NCBI RefSeq assembly: GCF_030272615.1
Contig: NC_081414.1
Span: forward strand, 310,755,664 to 310,819,663
Length of the DNA: 64,000 bases
Source of the DNA: Cryptomeria japonica
Lineage: Eukaryota > Streptophyta > Pinopsida > Cupressales > Cupressaceae
Reading direction: 5' to 3'
Shown: positions 1-11,985 of the stretch, one piece after another
How positions within the stretch are numbered: the first letter of the stretch is position 1
Layout of the letters: each line of letters begins with the position of its first letter
Program-made: the position numbers and the translations under genes
Notes under the pieces: model-generated
Told to the model about the DNA's origin: nothing
The model's input: the letters and a program-made list of their open reading frames with translations, nothing else
The model's database searches: none

Positions 1-640
1 ATTTGAGACCTAGTGTGCTCTTATGTCCCATTTTTAAATGGGTTTAGGCCCATTCAAAAACCTTTCTTTTGCCATATATGTAAAAAGAACTATTTAAAAA
101 TGATTTTATTTTATTTAAGTTGTTTAATTTATTTTTATTTACTTAAGAGGTAGTTTATTTCCTTAAAACTATTTAAGAATTATTTTTTATTTACGTGATA
201 TTTATTTTATTTACATGAATTATTTTATAGCTATTTTATTTTATTTTATTTTTATAAATATATGTCGATTGTGTTTTAGATTTTATGACACAATCATGAC
301 ATGACTCTCTCTACCTTGTTGCCACTACAAAATCCTTCTTGACATAATTATTATATCTATGATTGATGTGGACTTCATCTATTTCAATGTTTTCAATAAG
401 ATTTATAATTAGTAACATATATTAGTCTCAACTCAATAATATTTTGTTCCTTACAAATGTAATAGTGAACATTTTATACCCTATAGTTTCACCTTTGAAT
501 TTGGGTTCACTTTGGCTCATTTGTACTAAGTGCAATGAACAACATACAAGTGACATAGTTATTTGTAAAACTTAGAAAACTACTTGAATCTTGAACACTT
601 TAGTGTTATACATTAGTCTCAACTCAATAATTTATGACTT
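1..640. other. AT-rich non-coding DNA with part of a dispersed repeat
   Basis: No gene is visible. The first 300 bases are runs of T/A-rich sequence. A block at about 498-596 is similar, by eye over about 100 bases, to 12397-12498 in the same orientation. The phrase tagtctcaactcaataat occurs at about 424 and again at about 614. Confidence 0.5.
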
Positions 641-869
641 TTTGATGATTTTTCATGGATGGAAGGGAGAGGTGTATTTGTGCTTTCTTGTGTGAACCCT
701 AGCCACTCTTTTTTTTTGTGCTTTTCTGTTTGTTTCCATGATGTGGGGGTTTTTATAGGCTCCAGGGAGGGTGTTTAGAGTGGTGTGGGATCGTTGGGTA
801 GTGTGGGCTATTGTTGGGGGTGTCTTTACAGTTATTGGTGTGGGATGGTGCTTGTAGGTGCAATTTGGA

Positions 870-2340
870 TTGTGTTTTCCTAGTCTCCTTTTTCTTTGGT
901 GGGGATAGCCTTTGTAGGGGGCTCAAGAGGAATTCCAAGGACTTATTTCTCGAAAGTTGTTGCAAGAGTGGAATTGACTTCTTCCTTACATACGAAACTA
1001 GACGACTTCTTGCATGTAGCTTTGCATGGTATATTTCCTTCTTTGCCTGGCAGGCCTTGGCTTCGAAAGGTTAATGGGAGTCTAGAGAGCTCCCAAGCTA
1101 GACTAGTTTAGTTATCTATCTAGATTTTCTCATTGAAGATATGGCCTATTTATCAAATCATTTTTTGATCTGTAAATTTGTAGACATTCACGTTTCTCTC
1201 CCGACCTTGAAATATTGGGCTCCGAAGACGTGGATTCCAGAGGGGGGCATGAAAGTAATGTTGAAAATAAATAACTTATTCATTCTTTTGTCCTTATGCA
1301 TGGTAGATCAAAACAAAGCCTTCGAGGGATGGCCCTATTTTTACAATCAAGTTGGGTTATTTATCAAACATTGACATATTGGGTTTAATTCTCCAGAGGA
1401 ACTCTCGTCAAGGGTTCTTGTTTGGGTTCAACTCTCTTGGCTCATGTTGGAGCTCTAGAGGAACAACATCTTGCATATGATAGCCTTGTTTCTTAGCAAG
1501 CCAGTAGGTCCTTTGCAACAAATAATGGATAGAAAGGTAATTGTGTATTCATGTGTCTGTATTAAAATATATTTAAATGTTCCTCTTCTAAACTCTATGG
1601 AAATTTGACTTGGATCTACCACTTAGATTCAACAATTGGATTATGAAGCTCTTCCATTTAGATGTTGATTATTTCATCAGTATGGGCATTTGCAAAGGAA
1701 ATGTCCAAAATTTAATCTTGTATGGTCTTCATTTAAAATTCCTCCTTGCCAACCTCTGAAGCTTGATAAAGGGAAAGCCACTTTGGTGGATGGGGGCGTT
1801 GATAAAGAGGGTTTTGTTCCTTTAAATCCTTGCAACAAGGGAAGAGGCCAAAAGTGTAGTTTAAAAGATAGACAAGTAGAGAAGTTGTTTAATCATTTTG
1901 AAGCCTTGAAAGATGTAGATCAAATTGATGGGATGCATATTTGGGAAGAACTCTTGGATGAGGGTCATGAAGCTCCTAGGGAGTTCTCCATTCAGAATAA
2001 TTCTCAACTTGAATTAGCTATTATTTAGATGGATATTGATCAGGATCTAGAGGATACTAATGGTTTAAAGATGTTAGAGAATGTAGAGGTGAGAGTTGAG
2101 TCTGCCTTGGTTTGTCTTAATCCCTTGAAGGAGGTTGAGGGCCAAGATCCTGGAAGAAGTAGTAAAAAACTACCCACTTTGAGACTTCAACAAAAACATT
2201 ACAAAAAGGGAGGGTCAAAGAAGCCTCCTAAAGTGGGGTGAAAGAAAGAATAGGATAAAATAGAATTGATGGGTGAAAAATTTGTGGAGTCAGGATTAGT
2301 TAAGTCGATTGATTCTCATATCTTCAATGCTAAAAAATGA
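870..2340 (+). pseudogene. LINE ORF1 remnant (DUF4283-like region and zinc knuckle)
   Basis: Reading in pieces, the first block (about 896-1111) contains GGSRGIPRTYFSKVVARV. The next (1141-1374) is DUF4283-like with HVSLPTLKYWAPKTW and FEGWPYFYNQVGLFIK. A half-preserved knuckle, YGHLQRKCP, lies near 1680-1710 with its upstream cysteines damaged. A basic, low-complexity tail (1690-2241) leads to a TGA at 2338-2340, in the same frame as the 2029-2241 block. Several in-frame stops break it. In plant LINEs ORF1 is the RNA-binding protein of the retrotransposition complex. This copy cannot encode it. Confidence 0.75.
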
Positions 2341-2546
2341 TAGTCCTCTCATGGCATGCAAGGAGGTTGAACAACATCCCTAGATGAAAGGATGTTTGAA
2401 GCTTGATCAAGGTTCATTCTCCTAATCTTTTGTTTATTTAGGAGTAGAAGTTGTATGTTGAAGGTGTATTTAACATTGCTCTCAAATTTTGGTGGAGAGG
2501 ATAGTGTCAATGCATTGGTACGCAGGGAAGTGTTGGTTGTTTGGCC

Positions 2547-2551
2547 TATTT
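2547..2551. repeat. Target-site duplication TATTT, left copy
   Basis: TATTT directly precedes the left LTR and recurs at 3973-3977 directly after the right LTR. Confidence 0.8.
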
Positions 2552-2922
2552 TGTTAGAGTAATTGGTGTTTTACTTGATTAATTAAATAATATTTGTTTA
2601 ATTCTTTAATTTCCTAATTATCTTTTTACACTTAAGCTAACATTAGGTGCATATTAATTAATTATTTTATTAATTATTATGTGCAAGCCTAGGGTTTTCC
2701 CTTTTTAGAGTTTATTGACCTATTAGAGGTTAATTTTGCTTTTCATTGTATTATTATTCACAATACATTTTTGGTGAATTGAAGCTCTCATCTTTTGAGA
2801 ATATTTTTCCTATGTTTTGTGTGTTCTTCAGATTATTGCTTCTTTGCTTCTCCTTGTAACAGGTTTTTCAGCTTGCAGAAGATCTTCAGGCTCATGTGGT
2901 GTTGTATTTCTCAACTCCAATA
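2552..2922 (+). repeat. 5' LTR of the small LTR element
   Basis: Begins TGTTAGAG and ends CTCCAATA, immediately followed by the primer-binding site. The partner is 3601-3972, differing at scattered positions. Confidence 0.85.
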
Positions 2923-2934
2923 TGGTATCAAAGC
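2923..2934 (+). other. Primer-binding site (initiator Met tRNA type)
   Basis: TGGTATCAAAGC directly follows the left LTR. It resembles the TGGTATCAGAGC site of plant copia elements, complementary to the 3' end of initiator tRNA-Met, with one change. Confidence 0.75.
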
Positions 2935-3339
2935 CTTGATCTGCAGCTATTTGTTCCTGTTTTTGAGAATTTTGCATTGGAAGCAGATCTGGGGTTTCAG
3001 GTAATTTTTTTGTGTGCTTAGGGTTAGGCCTTTTTTTTGAACACTTTGGGCCTAAACAAACCTCACCATCGTGCTCAGAATGCCCAAAAACCCTTATAGT
3101 CATATAAAATTTGTCCTTTTTTGACACCTGATCATCTGGGTGATTTTTTTTTCTCTCAACTAGGTCGTACGGCTCTAGCACACAAATCCAAAAAAAAAAA
3201 ATTGCCTTTTTCGGCATGCAGGCCAGAATTTTGATTTTTTTTTTTTTAAATTAAAAAATTAAAAAAAAGGAGGGCACGAGAAATTTTATTTTTTTTGTTT
3301 TTGGGTTTTGAGGGTACCGCAGGGTACAGGACTTGACAG

Positions 3340-3600
3340 TCTGGTTGTCGTACGATGCCTGCAAACCTGTCAGGCCGGCCTCGCCGGTAGCCCTCTGCGG
3401 CCCCCACCGCCGGCCACCCCGGCCCCCGCCAACAGCCCTTTGCAGCCCCCGCCACCGGCCACCCCGACCCCTTCCCGGAGCTCCCCGCCGGATTTGGCCT
3501 CGTCGACCACCGCCCAGCCGGCCCACCCGCCAAAAATCTCCATCGCCGCCAGCACTGCTCCGCCCGGGTTCACCACCTCCGCCTGACCCACCACCACCCC
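3340..3600. other. GC-rich, proline-codon-rich island inside the small LTR element
   Basis: A block of C/G-rich sequence (CCGCC and CCGGCC words) in otherwise AT-rich DNA. Open frames exist on both strands but are compositional: the + frames are runs of Pro/Ala/Arg and the - frames Gly/Arg/Ala. It ends at the right LTR in pyrimidine-rich DNA, so the polypurine tract expected there is missing. Confidence 0.6.
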
Positions 3601-3972
3601 TGCCGAGAGTAATTGGTGTTTTACTCGATTAATTAAACAATATTTGTTTAATTCTTTAAGTTCCTAATTATCTTTTTACACTTAAGCTAACATTAGGTGC
3701 ATATTAATTAATTATTTTATTAATTATTATGTGCAAGCTTAGGGTTTTCCCTTTTTAGGGTTTATTGACCTATTAGAGGTTAATTTTGCTTTTCATTGTA
3801 TTATTATTCACAATACATTTTTGGTGAATTGGAGCTCTCATCTTTTAAGAATATTTTTCTTGTGTTTTGTGTGTTCTTCAAATTATTGCTTCTTTGCTTC
3901 TCCTTGTAACATGTTTTTCAGCGTGCAGAAGATCTTCAGGCTCCTGTGGTGTTGTATTTTTCAACTCCAATA
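3601..3972 (+). repeat. 3' LTR of the small LTR element
   Basis: Begins TGCCGAGAG (TGTTAGAG in the partner) and ends CTCCAATA, then the TSD TATTT and a return to LINE sequence. Confidence 0.85.
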
Positions 3973-6900
3973 TATTTGGGACCCATGAAAGATCTATCCT
4001 ACATGGTGGATTCGTAGTAGATATTCTATAACTATTATGGCTTTATGGCTTCTAGTCTTGGTTTTGGAGAACAATGTCTCTTTACTAATGTTTATGCCCC
4101 AGTTGATCCTCTTGGAAAATATCACCCTTGGACTCATATCTTGTATGTTAAGGTCACAGGCTCCCTATTGCCCTTGGATCATGACTAGGGAATTTAATGC
4201 TATTATTAGTTTGGAGGAAAAGAGGGGTCGTATGGATAAGCTAGATCCCTCCTCTAAGGCCTTTAAAGACAACATATCATCTTGGACAAGTGATTGACAT
4301 TAATCCATGTAGTGGTATGTATGACTAGAGCACCGAGAGATGTGGGAAGGACTCGATCTCTGGGAGATTGGATAGGTTCTTAGTCTCTAGATTTTGGATT
4401 CACAACAATTAAGATACCAACTCTGAGATTCTGGAAAGGAGGGGCTTTGTTCACTGAAATATCAAATTATCAGCTAGGTTGATTGGTGCCTCTAAGAATC
4501 CTTCCTTCAATTTTTAACTTATGCGGTTGCCTGAATCTTTGTTGAGGTATCTTATGATTAAATGGTGGAACAAAGGAATTGCAACTTATTTGTTTGTGAA
4601 GAGACTTTAGTTTGTGAAAGATCATATCCAAAAGTGGAATAGGTAATGTTTTGGAAATATTTTTGTGGCTAAGAAAATAGCTGCTATGTCTAGGCATAAC
4701 AGACATATTGGCCCTGCTTAGGATTCTCTTCAGAGGAAGTTGAAGTTTATAAGGAACTTCCTAAATGGGAGATAAAGGAGTTTTTTTGTTGGAAATAGAA
4801 ATCTTAGATTGATTGGCTTCAGGAGGGGGATAGAAACACAACTTTCTTCTTTCACTCACTTTAGTCTAGAAGGCCTGAGAATTGATCTCCTCTATCATGT
4901 CTTCTTACGGAGCTCAATTATCCCCCTTCAAGATATCTCTAAGGAGGCTACGTGATACTTTTCTTCGTGATAAGAATCCAATTTTGGATTGTATATTCCT
5001 CATGTTGTGTCTAATGAAATGAATGAGATGCTTATCTAGCCCATCTTTTAGATAAATTGGAAAGGATTGTTTTTCAAATGAAGAAAGGGAAAACCCCTCG
5101 CCTTGTTGGTTTCTCAATAGAATTATTTCAAGAATCTTGAGAGGATATATAAATATGATTTGTTGGAGGTGGTGCAAGAATCATAGAGGAGCAAGCAAAT
5201 GTTGAGAGCAATTCTACTATTCTTGTGCTAATTTCCAAAATAGAAGGAGCTAATTCACTAGACTTGTTTAGGTCAATAGCTCTTTTCAATGTCGTCTATA
5301 AGATCATTTCTAAGCTAATAGTAGAGAGACTCACACCAAGGCTCAATACTATTATATCTGATGAGCAAGGAGATTTTGTGGTCGACAGAAATATTCTAGA
5401 TGGGATGATGAGTTGCGTTATGATTGCTTCATATTCCATCTTAATTAATAGTGAACCTTTTGATTTGTTTTTGGCCTCTAAAGGATTTCAACACGGGGAT
5501 CCCTTATTCCCCTATCTTTTTTATTATAATGGTTGAGGGTTTGGAAAGGCTCTTAAAATCCCATGTGAGAGAAGGGCTTATTCATGGGGGAGATGGGATG
5601 ATACTTTACCCCCAAATTCTTACTCACAATTTGTGGATGATAGCACTTTGATGGGAATGGTGAGAATTATGGAAGCAACTAATTTTAGAAGATCTTTGGA
5701 TATCTATCTTATTGCCTTGGGACATAAAATTAATTAAGAAAAAACTTATATTATTTATTTCAACATGGCCCCTCTAATTCAAGCTAGGATTGCTCAAATC
5801 TTTTGATTCTAGGTTGGTTCTCTCCCTTTTGTTTATTTTTGCATTTCTCTCTTGGTGGGTCCATTGCCTCAAGAGACCTAACATAATGTATTAGATAAAT
5901 TTTGTTGAAAGTTAGCAATTGGACCCTCAAGTGGCTTTCTTTTGTTTGTATACTAATGATTCTGAAGACGGTGATTCAAATGTTGCTAATTTACAAGTGT
6001 ATGGTGTAGATTGCTCCCTCAAGCTTCATTAGGGATTTGGATACTCTTTCTAGGCAAATCTTGTGGGTTGGTACCTTGGAGACACAAGAGTTGAGCTTGG
6101 TTAAGTGCGAAAATATTTGTAGGCCAAAAAAAGGTAGTGTTGGTTTGTGTTAGGCCTCCCTCATGACTAAGGCCTTGGTGGTAAAGCTTTATTGGTGTTA
6201 GTATAGCAATCAAGATTAAGCTCGGGCCAAGATTTGAACCTCCAAATATCTAAAAGATGGATGGGGTGAAGATGTTCCTAGGATGCACTTGGTAAGTAAA
6301 GGCTTTATTTTTTGGGATATTCTTAAAAAGGGTGCTGACTTAATTAAGTGGGTCTTAATGTGGGTGTGCAACTAGGGTTCTGAGGCTCTTTTCTAGGATG
6401 ACTCATGGGATGAATTTTCTTTTATTTTAGCCACATATACACACTTGCAAGATCTTTGTTGTAGTTTCTTGGTGGTTGGTTGTGCCAAAATGGAGGATTT
6501 TAAAGTTGTCCAAAGATTGGGTCAAGTTGAGGTGTATAGGTGGAAGGAGTCAGTTGATTGGTTGCAAGAGGGCTCAACTGAGGATCATGGGGAGCTATCT
6601 AAGATCTTTGTTGGAAGAGTCTGCAATTCTATGAGGAGTACAGATATTCTTGGAGCCTAAATCCGAGGGGTGTTTTTTTGGTGTGTTTTGGGTAATAGGG
6701 ATTGGATCGACAAAAGTATGGGAGTGTTGAGGTCCCCTAGTGAAAAAATGTGTGAAATAATTTTGCCTGTCCTAAATGTAATTTCTTCCTATGGATAGCT
6801 ACTCAAAATAAATATCTCACTTGGGACAATCTTTAGAAATGGGGATTTAAGGTGCTATCAAGATTTTTCCTCTGTAGTAATAGTGAGGAATACTCCTCCC

Positions 6901-7749
6901 ATATAGTTTTTCAGTGCACCTATTCTAGAGATATTAGGCACTTTTGGTGGGGTGTTTGAAAATAGACTCTTATTCATGCATCTTCCCTAATTGATTTTTT
7001 AAGAATTTTGGGGAGGCCTCCAGCCAAAGCCTTTTTTCTATTGGTGGCTTGATCTGTTAGACCCTCTTGCATCATTTGGAAAATTTGGATAGAAATAAGC
7101 AAACAAATCTTTTAGGGAAGGAGTTTGGGGACTCGATAGCTCTAGCTAAGGATTTTTGGTAAGATTTAAAAAATTGTTCATGTTAGGTGTGAGGTGTCTA
7201 ACCCATTAGAAACTATAGAAGTTGAGTTGATGAAGAAATTAGTATTTTATGAGAATAGTTCTAGTACTTCAATTCGGAAGAGGAGTAATCCCATTGAAAA
7301 AAACCTAGAGAGTAGGTAGGTGGACTCTGCCTCTTGAAGGTATATTTAAGATTAAGTCTGAAGGAACTTCTAGATGGAATCCTGGCCATGCTAGGATTGG
7401 AGGAATTGGAAGATAAATTTCAAGTGTTGTGTTTTTCTTCTTCTCCATCTACAAAGTCGAGGAAACTAACATTTTGGTTGAAGCCTTTTCTCTCCTTTAT
7501 GTTCTCTTGGTTAGCATAAGGTTATTTGTGAGCGTGATTCTTAGATTTTTCGTCAATTTATTAAACAAGAAGAATTTTGAAGTGGCTAGTTGTAGTTGGC
7601 TTCAATGGCCCAACAGATTCATATTTTGGGTAGCTCTCTGGATTTTGTTTCTTTTGTTCACATGTCAAGAGAGTGGAATGGCGTTGCTAATTGTTTGGCT
7701 AGATGGGCTTCTATGCAATTATCTAATTGGAAAATTTGATTGGGAGTAA

Positions 7750-7805
7750 CTTCTTCTAGATTGCTCTAAAAGGTTAAAGAAGTTCATTGGAAATGATTTA
7801 TTGGG
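7750..7805 (+). other. LINE 3' UTR, left fragment
   Basis: Sequence after the RNase H remnant up to the foldback insertion. The right fragment resumes at 11986, giving the joined phrase ttTATTGGGTGTTTTGATC across the empty site. Confidence 0.5.
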
Positions 7806-9255
7806 TTAAGGGTGTGTGCAAGAAGTCGAGTCCACTTTTTGGCCAAAAAGTGAAAGTGTTTTCCTCGATTCAGAATTCGTCCCAATTGACCTAAAAATTT
7901 GAAAAACTTAAAGAATGAATCTTGAAAAAAGTCAGTAACATAAAATGTAGTGTTCAAACTCTAGTTTCCAAATATGTCATTTATGTTAATACCTAGATGA
8001 TACAAATTAAGTTTCAATAGGCATTTCTAAAACCTATAAGTTTAAATTCACTTTTTCAAAACCATACCGTTCTCATGTATGACAAGCGTAATTTGACCTA
8101 AATGAAAGTGTTTTTCTAAATCTTTTGGAAAATGATTTGTAACACACTCACCTTTGCCGAGGATATTTATTTGTAATTTTTTTTTTGAATGTTTTTTTTG
8201 TTAATTTTTTACTGTGCATAATTGTTGTTTTGAAAAACTCTTGTGTACGACAAGCATAACTTGATCTAAACTTAGATTTTTTTTTTGAAAGTGTATAGAA
8301 TTGTCTCCAGTTTGATGTCATATACTTTGTTTTTCAAAAAACTTAGAAACAAAAAAATTAAAAAAATAAGAAACCCTGTTATTTCAAGTTTATGGACCTC
8401 TTTCATTAGAAATTATTTTCAAAATTAAAAATCCAATTTAAAAAAAAAACATATTTGGAATCTAGAAAATTTCTTTTGTAATGGTTTTTAATTTCCATAA
8501 AAAATTCTGCAAAAAAAGTCTTCAGATATATGTCCAAAGTCAGTTTTTTGTATGCACACTAACATGACTTTCAGGTTGCAAGTCAAACTAGGTCCAAGGC
8601 TAAGGGTCGACTCCCCAAGCCTGTTTTCGAAGCAAATTTCAAAGAAAAAATCAGTGTTGGAATTCGTTTTTTTTTAAATGGGATCCCGTTTAGTAAAAAT
8701 CAGGATCCCGTTTCAAAAACAAAACAGGATCTCGTTTCTTTTTATATTGTTTATTTATTTTTATTGAAATGACTTATATGCATGAAAAATAACATTTTTT
8801 ATATTTTTAATATTGTAAATGACTTATATATACATGATATATAACATTTAAGTATATATTCACAGGATGTTTGAGAGTGGTTTCAGATCTCTAGGAGTTA
8901 TAATGCAAATTCTAGGTTTAATTAGATCTTATAAATTTTTACAGTCAAATTTCAGTAATCAACAGGCTCCTATCAGTATTTTATTGCTCTCTATATCACT
9001 CTCTTTATCTCCCTCGAGCTCTAGACCTATCTTTCTCCATATTACTCTTCCTCCACCCCCTCTCTACCTCTCTCTATCTCACTCTCTCCTCTCTCTCTCC
9101 CAACATCTAGACCTATCTCTCTACCTCTCTCTCACATCCTTGACTCTATTCTTTGTCTCCTCTCTATACACATCCCCTCACTCCCTCCCTACCTCTATTT
9201 CTCTACATATACCTCTCTATCTCTCTCTCCCTACTTACCTATATTTCTCTACAGA

Positions 9256-9328
<73 letters not shown>

Positions 9329-9440
9329 ATCCCTCCCTCCTTCCATGTCTCCCAGTCTCTACCTATCCATATCTCTCTACTTGTTTATATCTCCCCTCTC
9401 TCTCTCTCTATCCATCTATCTCCCCAGTCACTCTCTCTTT
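7806..9440. repeat. Left arm of the foldback element
   Basis: Outer 850 bases are AT-rich and unique-looking, with three copies of a GGGATCCCGTTT-like palindromic word at 8680-8745. The inner 450 bases are CT-rich. Similar GGATCCCGTTT words occur in the right arm (11784-11915). Confidence 0.75.
9257..9326 (+). repeat. (CT)n microsatellite
   Basis: About 70 bases of nearly pure CT dinucleotides in the left arm. Confidence 0.95.
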
Positions 9441-9479
9441 ATAAAAGTAGAGAAGTAGGAAGAAGTACGTAGAGTGAGT

Positions 9480-9571
9480 GAGAGGAGAGATAAAGAAAGT
9501 GATTTGGGATGTAGATGGATAGAAAGAGAGGGAGAGGGGAGATAGAAATAAGTAGAAATAGATGGATAGGT

Positions 9572-9614
<43 letters not shown>

Positions 9615-9782
9615 TATAGAGAAAGATAAGTTGGCAAGGAAGGAGAGAAAGGTATGTAGAGAGAGATAGAGAGGTATATGTAGAGAAATAGAGGTAGGTA
9701 GGGAGTGAAGGGGGGGTGTAGAGAGAAAGGGAGTAGAGAGTCAAGGATGTGAGAAAGAGGTAGAAAGATAGGTCTAGATTTT

Positions 9783-9819
<37 letters not shown>

Positions 9820-11070
9820 ACATAGAGAGGTAGAGAGGGGATAAAGGGGAGATAAAAGTATAGAGGGAAAGAGGGAGGGGCGGAGAGGTAGAGATGCAGA
9901 GAGGAGGGGGGGTAGGTAGAGAGAGTGAGAGGGGAGATAAAGAGAGTGATTGGGGAGATAGATGGATAGAAAGAGAGGGAGAGGGGAGATAGAAAGAAGT
10001 AGAGAGAGATGAATAGGTAGAGAGGGGGAGAGGGAAGGAGGGAGGGGTGGAGAGGTAGAGATAGAGAGATTAAGAGAGTGGGAGGGAGAAAGAGAGAGAT
10101 GTTGGATGCGAGATGTATGTAGATAAAGTTATGTAAAAGAGATAGAGAGGTATATGCAAAGAAATAGAGGTAGTTAGTGAGTGAGGGGAGGTGTGTAGAG
10201 AGAAAGGAGATAGAGAGTAGAAAGCTAAGGATGTGAGAGAGAGAGGTAGAGAGATAGGTCTATATTTTGGGAGAGAGAAGAGAGAGGTAGAGAGGGGATA
10301 GAGGTGAGATAATAGTAGAGATGGAGGGATGGAGAGGTAGGTAGAGAAAGTGAGAGGGGAGATAAAGGGAGTGTTTGAGAGATAGATGGATAGAAAGAGA
10401 GGGAGAAGGGAGATAGAAAGAAGTCGAGAGAGATGGATAGGTAAAGAACAAAAGAGAGGGGAGGGAGTGGTGGAGAGGTAGAGATGGAGAGAGAGAGAGG
10501 GGGGTGGAAGAGAGATGTATGGAGAGGTAGATAAGTTGGTAGGGAGTGAGAGAAAGGTATGTAGAGAGAGATAGAGAGGTATATATAGAGAAATACAGGT
10601 AAGTAGGGAGTGAGGGGAGGTGTTTAGAGAGAGAGGAGACTGAATGTAGAGAGTTAAGGATGTGAGAGAGAGAGAGAGAGAGAGGTAGAGAGACAGTTCT
10701 AAATTTTGGGAGAGAGAGGAGAGAGTCAGAAAGATAGGTAAAGAGGGGAAATAAAAGAAGAGAGGGAAGGAAGGAGGGGTGGTGAGAGAGAGAGAGATGG
10801 TGAGAGGGAGAAAGAAAGAGAGGCTGGAAGAGAGATATATGTAGAGAAATTAACGTTGGTAGGGAGGGAGAGAGGTATGCAAAGAGAGATAGAGAGGTAT
10901 ATTGAGAGAAATATAGTTGAGTGAGAGGAGACAAAGAATAGAGAGTTAAGGATCTGAGATGGAGGTAAAGAGATAGGTCTAGATTTTGGGAGAGAGAGGA
11001 GAGAATGAGATAAAGAGGTAGAGATGGGATAGAAGGGAGATAAAAGTAGAGAGGGAAGGAGGGAGGGGTG

Positions 11071-11105
<35 letters not shown>

Positions 11106-11480
11106 AGATAAGTTGGTAGGGAGGGAGAAAGAAAGAGGGTGGAAGATAGATGTATGTAGAGAAATATAAGTTGGTAGGGAGGGAGAGAAGGTGTGTAGAG
11201 AGAGATAGAGAGGTATATGTAGAGAAATATAGGTAGGTAGGGAGCGAGTGAAGGTATATAGAAGGTTAAGCATGTGAGAGAGATTTCTGTAGAGAAAGAT
11301 AAGTTGGTAGGGAGGGTGAGAAAGATATGTAGAGAGAGATGGAGAGGTATATGTAGAGAAATAAAGATAGGTAGGGAGTGAGGGGAGGTGTGTAGAGAGA
11401 AAGGAGATATAGAGTAGAGAGTTAAGGATGTGTGAGAGAGATAGCTCTAGATTTTGGGAGAGAGAGGAAAGAGTGAGATA
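9480..11480. repeat. GA-rich higher-order repeat array of the right arm
   Basis: Several divergent modules recur, each with a gataggtctagattttgggag phrase (about 9768, 10252, 10692, 10972, 11444), a gtatatgtagagaaata phrase and a ggtaggtagggagtgag phrase. Spacing is irregular (about 280-480). Pure GA runs sit at about 9578-9609 and 9785-9817, and a (TA)n run at about 11072-11101. No coding sense: frames read only Ser/Leu/Pro/Tyr repeats. Confidence 0.85.
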
Positions 11481-11985
11481 GAGAGGTAGAGAGGGGATAG
11501 AGGAAGAGTGATAGGGAGAGAGATGGGTCTAGATCTATAGCTTAAGAAAGATAAAGAGAGCAAGAAAATATTGATAGGAGCGTATTGATTATTGATTATT
11601 GATTGTCTCAAAATTTATAAGATCATCTAAAATCTAGAATTTGCATTATAACTCCTAGAGATTTGAAACCACTCTCAAACATCCTATTACATGAAATATA
11701 ACTTAAAGTATAAGACTTATACTTAAATGTTATATATCATGTATATATAAGTCATTTTCAATATAATATATATATAAAGAATCAGGATCCCGTTTTATTT
11801 TTGAAATGGGATCTTGTTTATGAAACATCATCCCATTTTGGTTTTGAAATGGGACCTCGTTTCAAATTTTGGCTTAGGACCCCGAAGCATAATGGGATCC
11901 CGTTTCTTTCGACACATTTTCTTCATTTTGGTTAAGTTTGAAACTTCCACTCTAAGTGGACTCAACTTTGTGCACTTACCCTTAA
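11481..11985. repeat. Outer right arm of the foldback element
   Basis: Inverted copy of the outer left arm, including the tgatatataacatttaagtat block (RC near 11725-11760) and the terminal 30 or so bases. Confidence 0.75.

Larger units (their letters stand above)
2552..3972 (+). mobile_element. Small non-autonomous LTR retrotransposon (TRIM/deleted copia type)
   Basis: Two near-identical LTRs (2552-2922 and 3601-3972, about 371 bp) flank an interior of 678 bp. TATTT is duplicated on both sides. A copia-type primer-binding site TGGTATCAAAGC follows the left LTR at 2923. The interior has no gag or pol. It starts with a leader like that of the large copia element at 28922 (shared words near 3060-3115 and 29410-29475, including catataaaatttgtcc) and ends in a very GC-rich block. 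I infer a deletion derivative mobilised in trans. It lies inside the LINE endonuclease region. Confidence 0.85.
2337..7790 (+). pseudogene. LINE ORF2 remnant: endonuclease, reverse transcriptase, zf-RVT, RNase H
   Basis: The frame opens with ATG at 2337 (MIVLSWHARRLNNIPR), the expected N-terminus of the EEP endonuclease. It resumes after the LTR insertion with FTNVYAPVDP (about 4080) and FNAIISLEEKRGR. The RT region (about 5218-5660) shows FRSIALFNVVYKIISKLI, ISDEQGDFV, GFQHGDPLFPYLF and the catalytic box FVDD at about 5630. The stretch between DGM (about 5410) and MSCV lacks about 50 residues, including the motif with the first catalytic aspartate. A zf-RVT-like CX2C...H...C block is at 6770-6955, and an RNase H-like tail at 7330-7790 ends with a REWNGVANCLARWAS motif. 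Multiple stops and frame changes; a fossil. Confidence 0.8.
7806..11985. mobile_element. Foldback transposon, 4.2 kb, with CT-rich left arm and GA-rich right arm
   Basis: The two ends are inverted repeats. Left: TTAAGGGTGTGTGCAAGAAG then tcgagtccactt. Reverse complement of the right end: TTAAGGGTAAGTGCACAAAG then ttgagtccactt. The arms also mirror further in: the left block 8865-8995 matches the reverse complement of about 11555-11690, and the left ctagacc...cacatccttgactcta block (about 9100-9150) mirrors tagagt(c/t)aaggatgtga modules on the right. The centre lies near 9440-9480. The TSD is either TGGG (7802-7805 and 11986-11989), or the terminal TTAA itself as in piggyBac-like elements. No transposase is visible; superfamily unknown. 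Confidence 0.8.

Noticed and set aside
3246-3632. Pro/Ala/Arg- and Gly-rich frames on both strands
   Set aside because: Frames are open in several registers because of GC-rich composition; no domain or element context for a protein.
8867-11273. Long open frames of Ser/Leu/Pro/Tyr (8867-9472 +, 9428-9823 -, 10260-11273 -)
   Set aside because: They translate CT/GA microsatellite and its modules; composition alone keeps them open.
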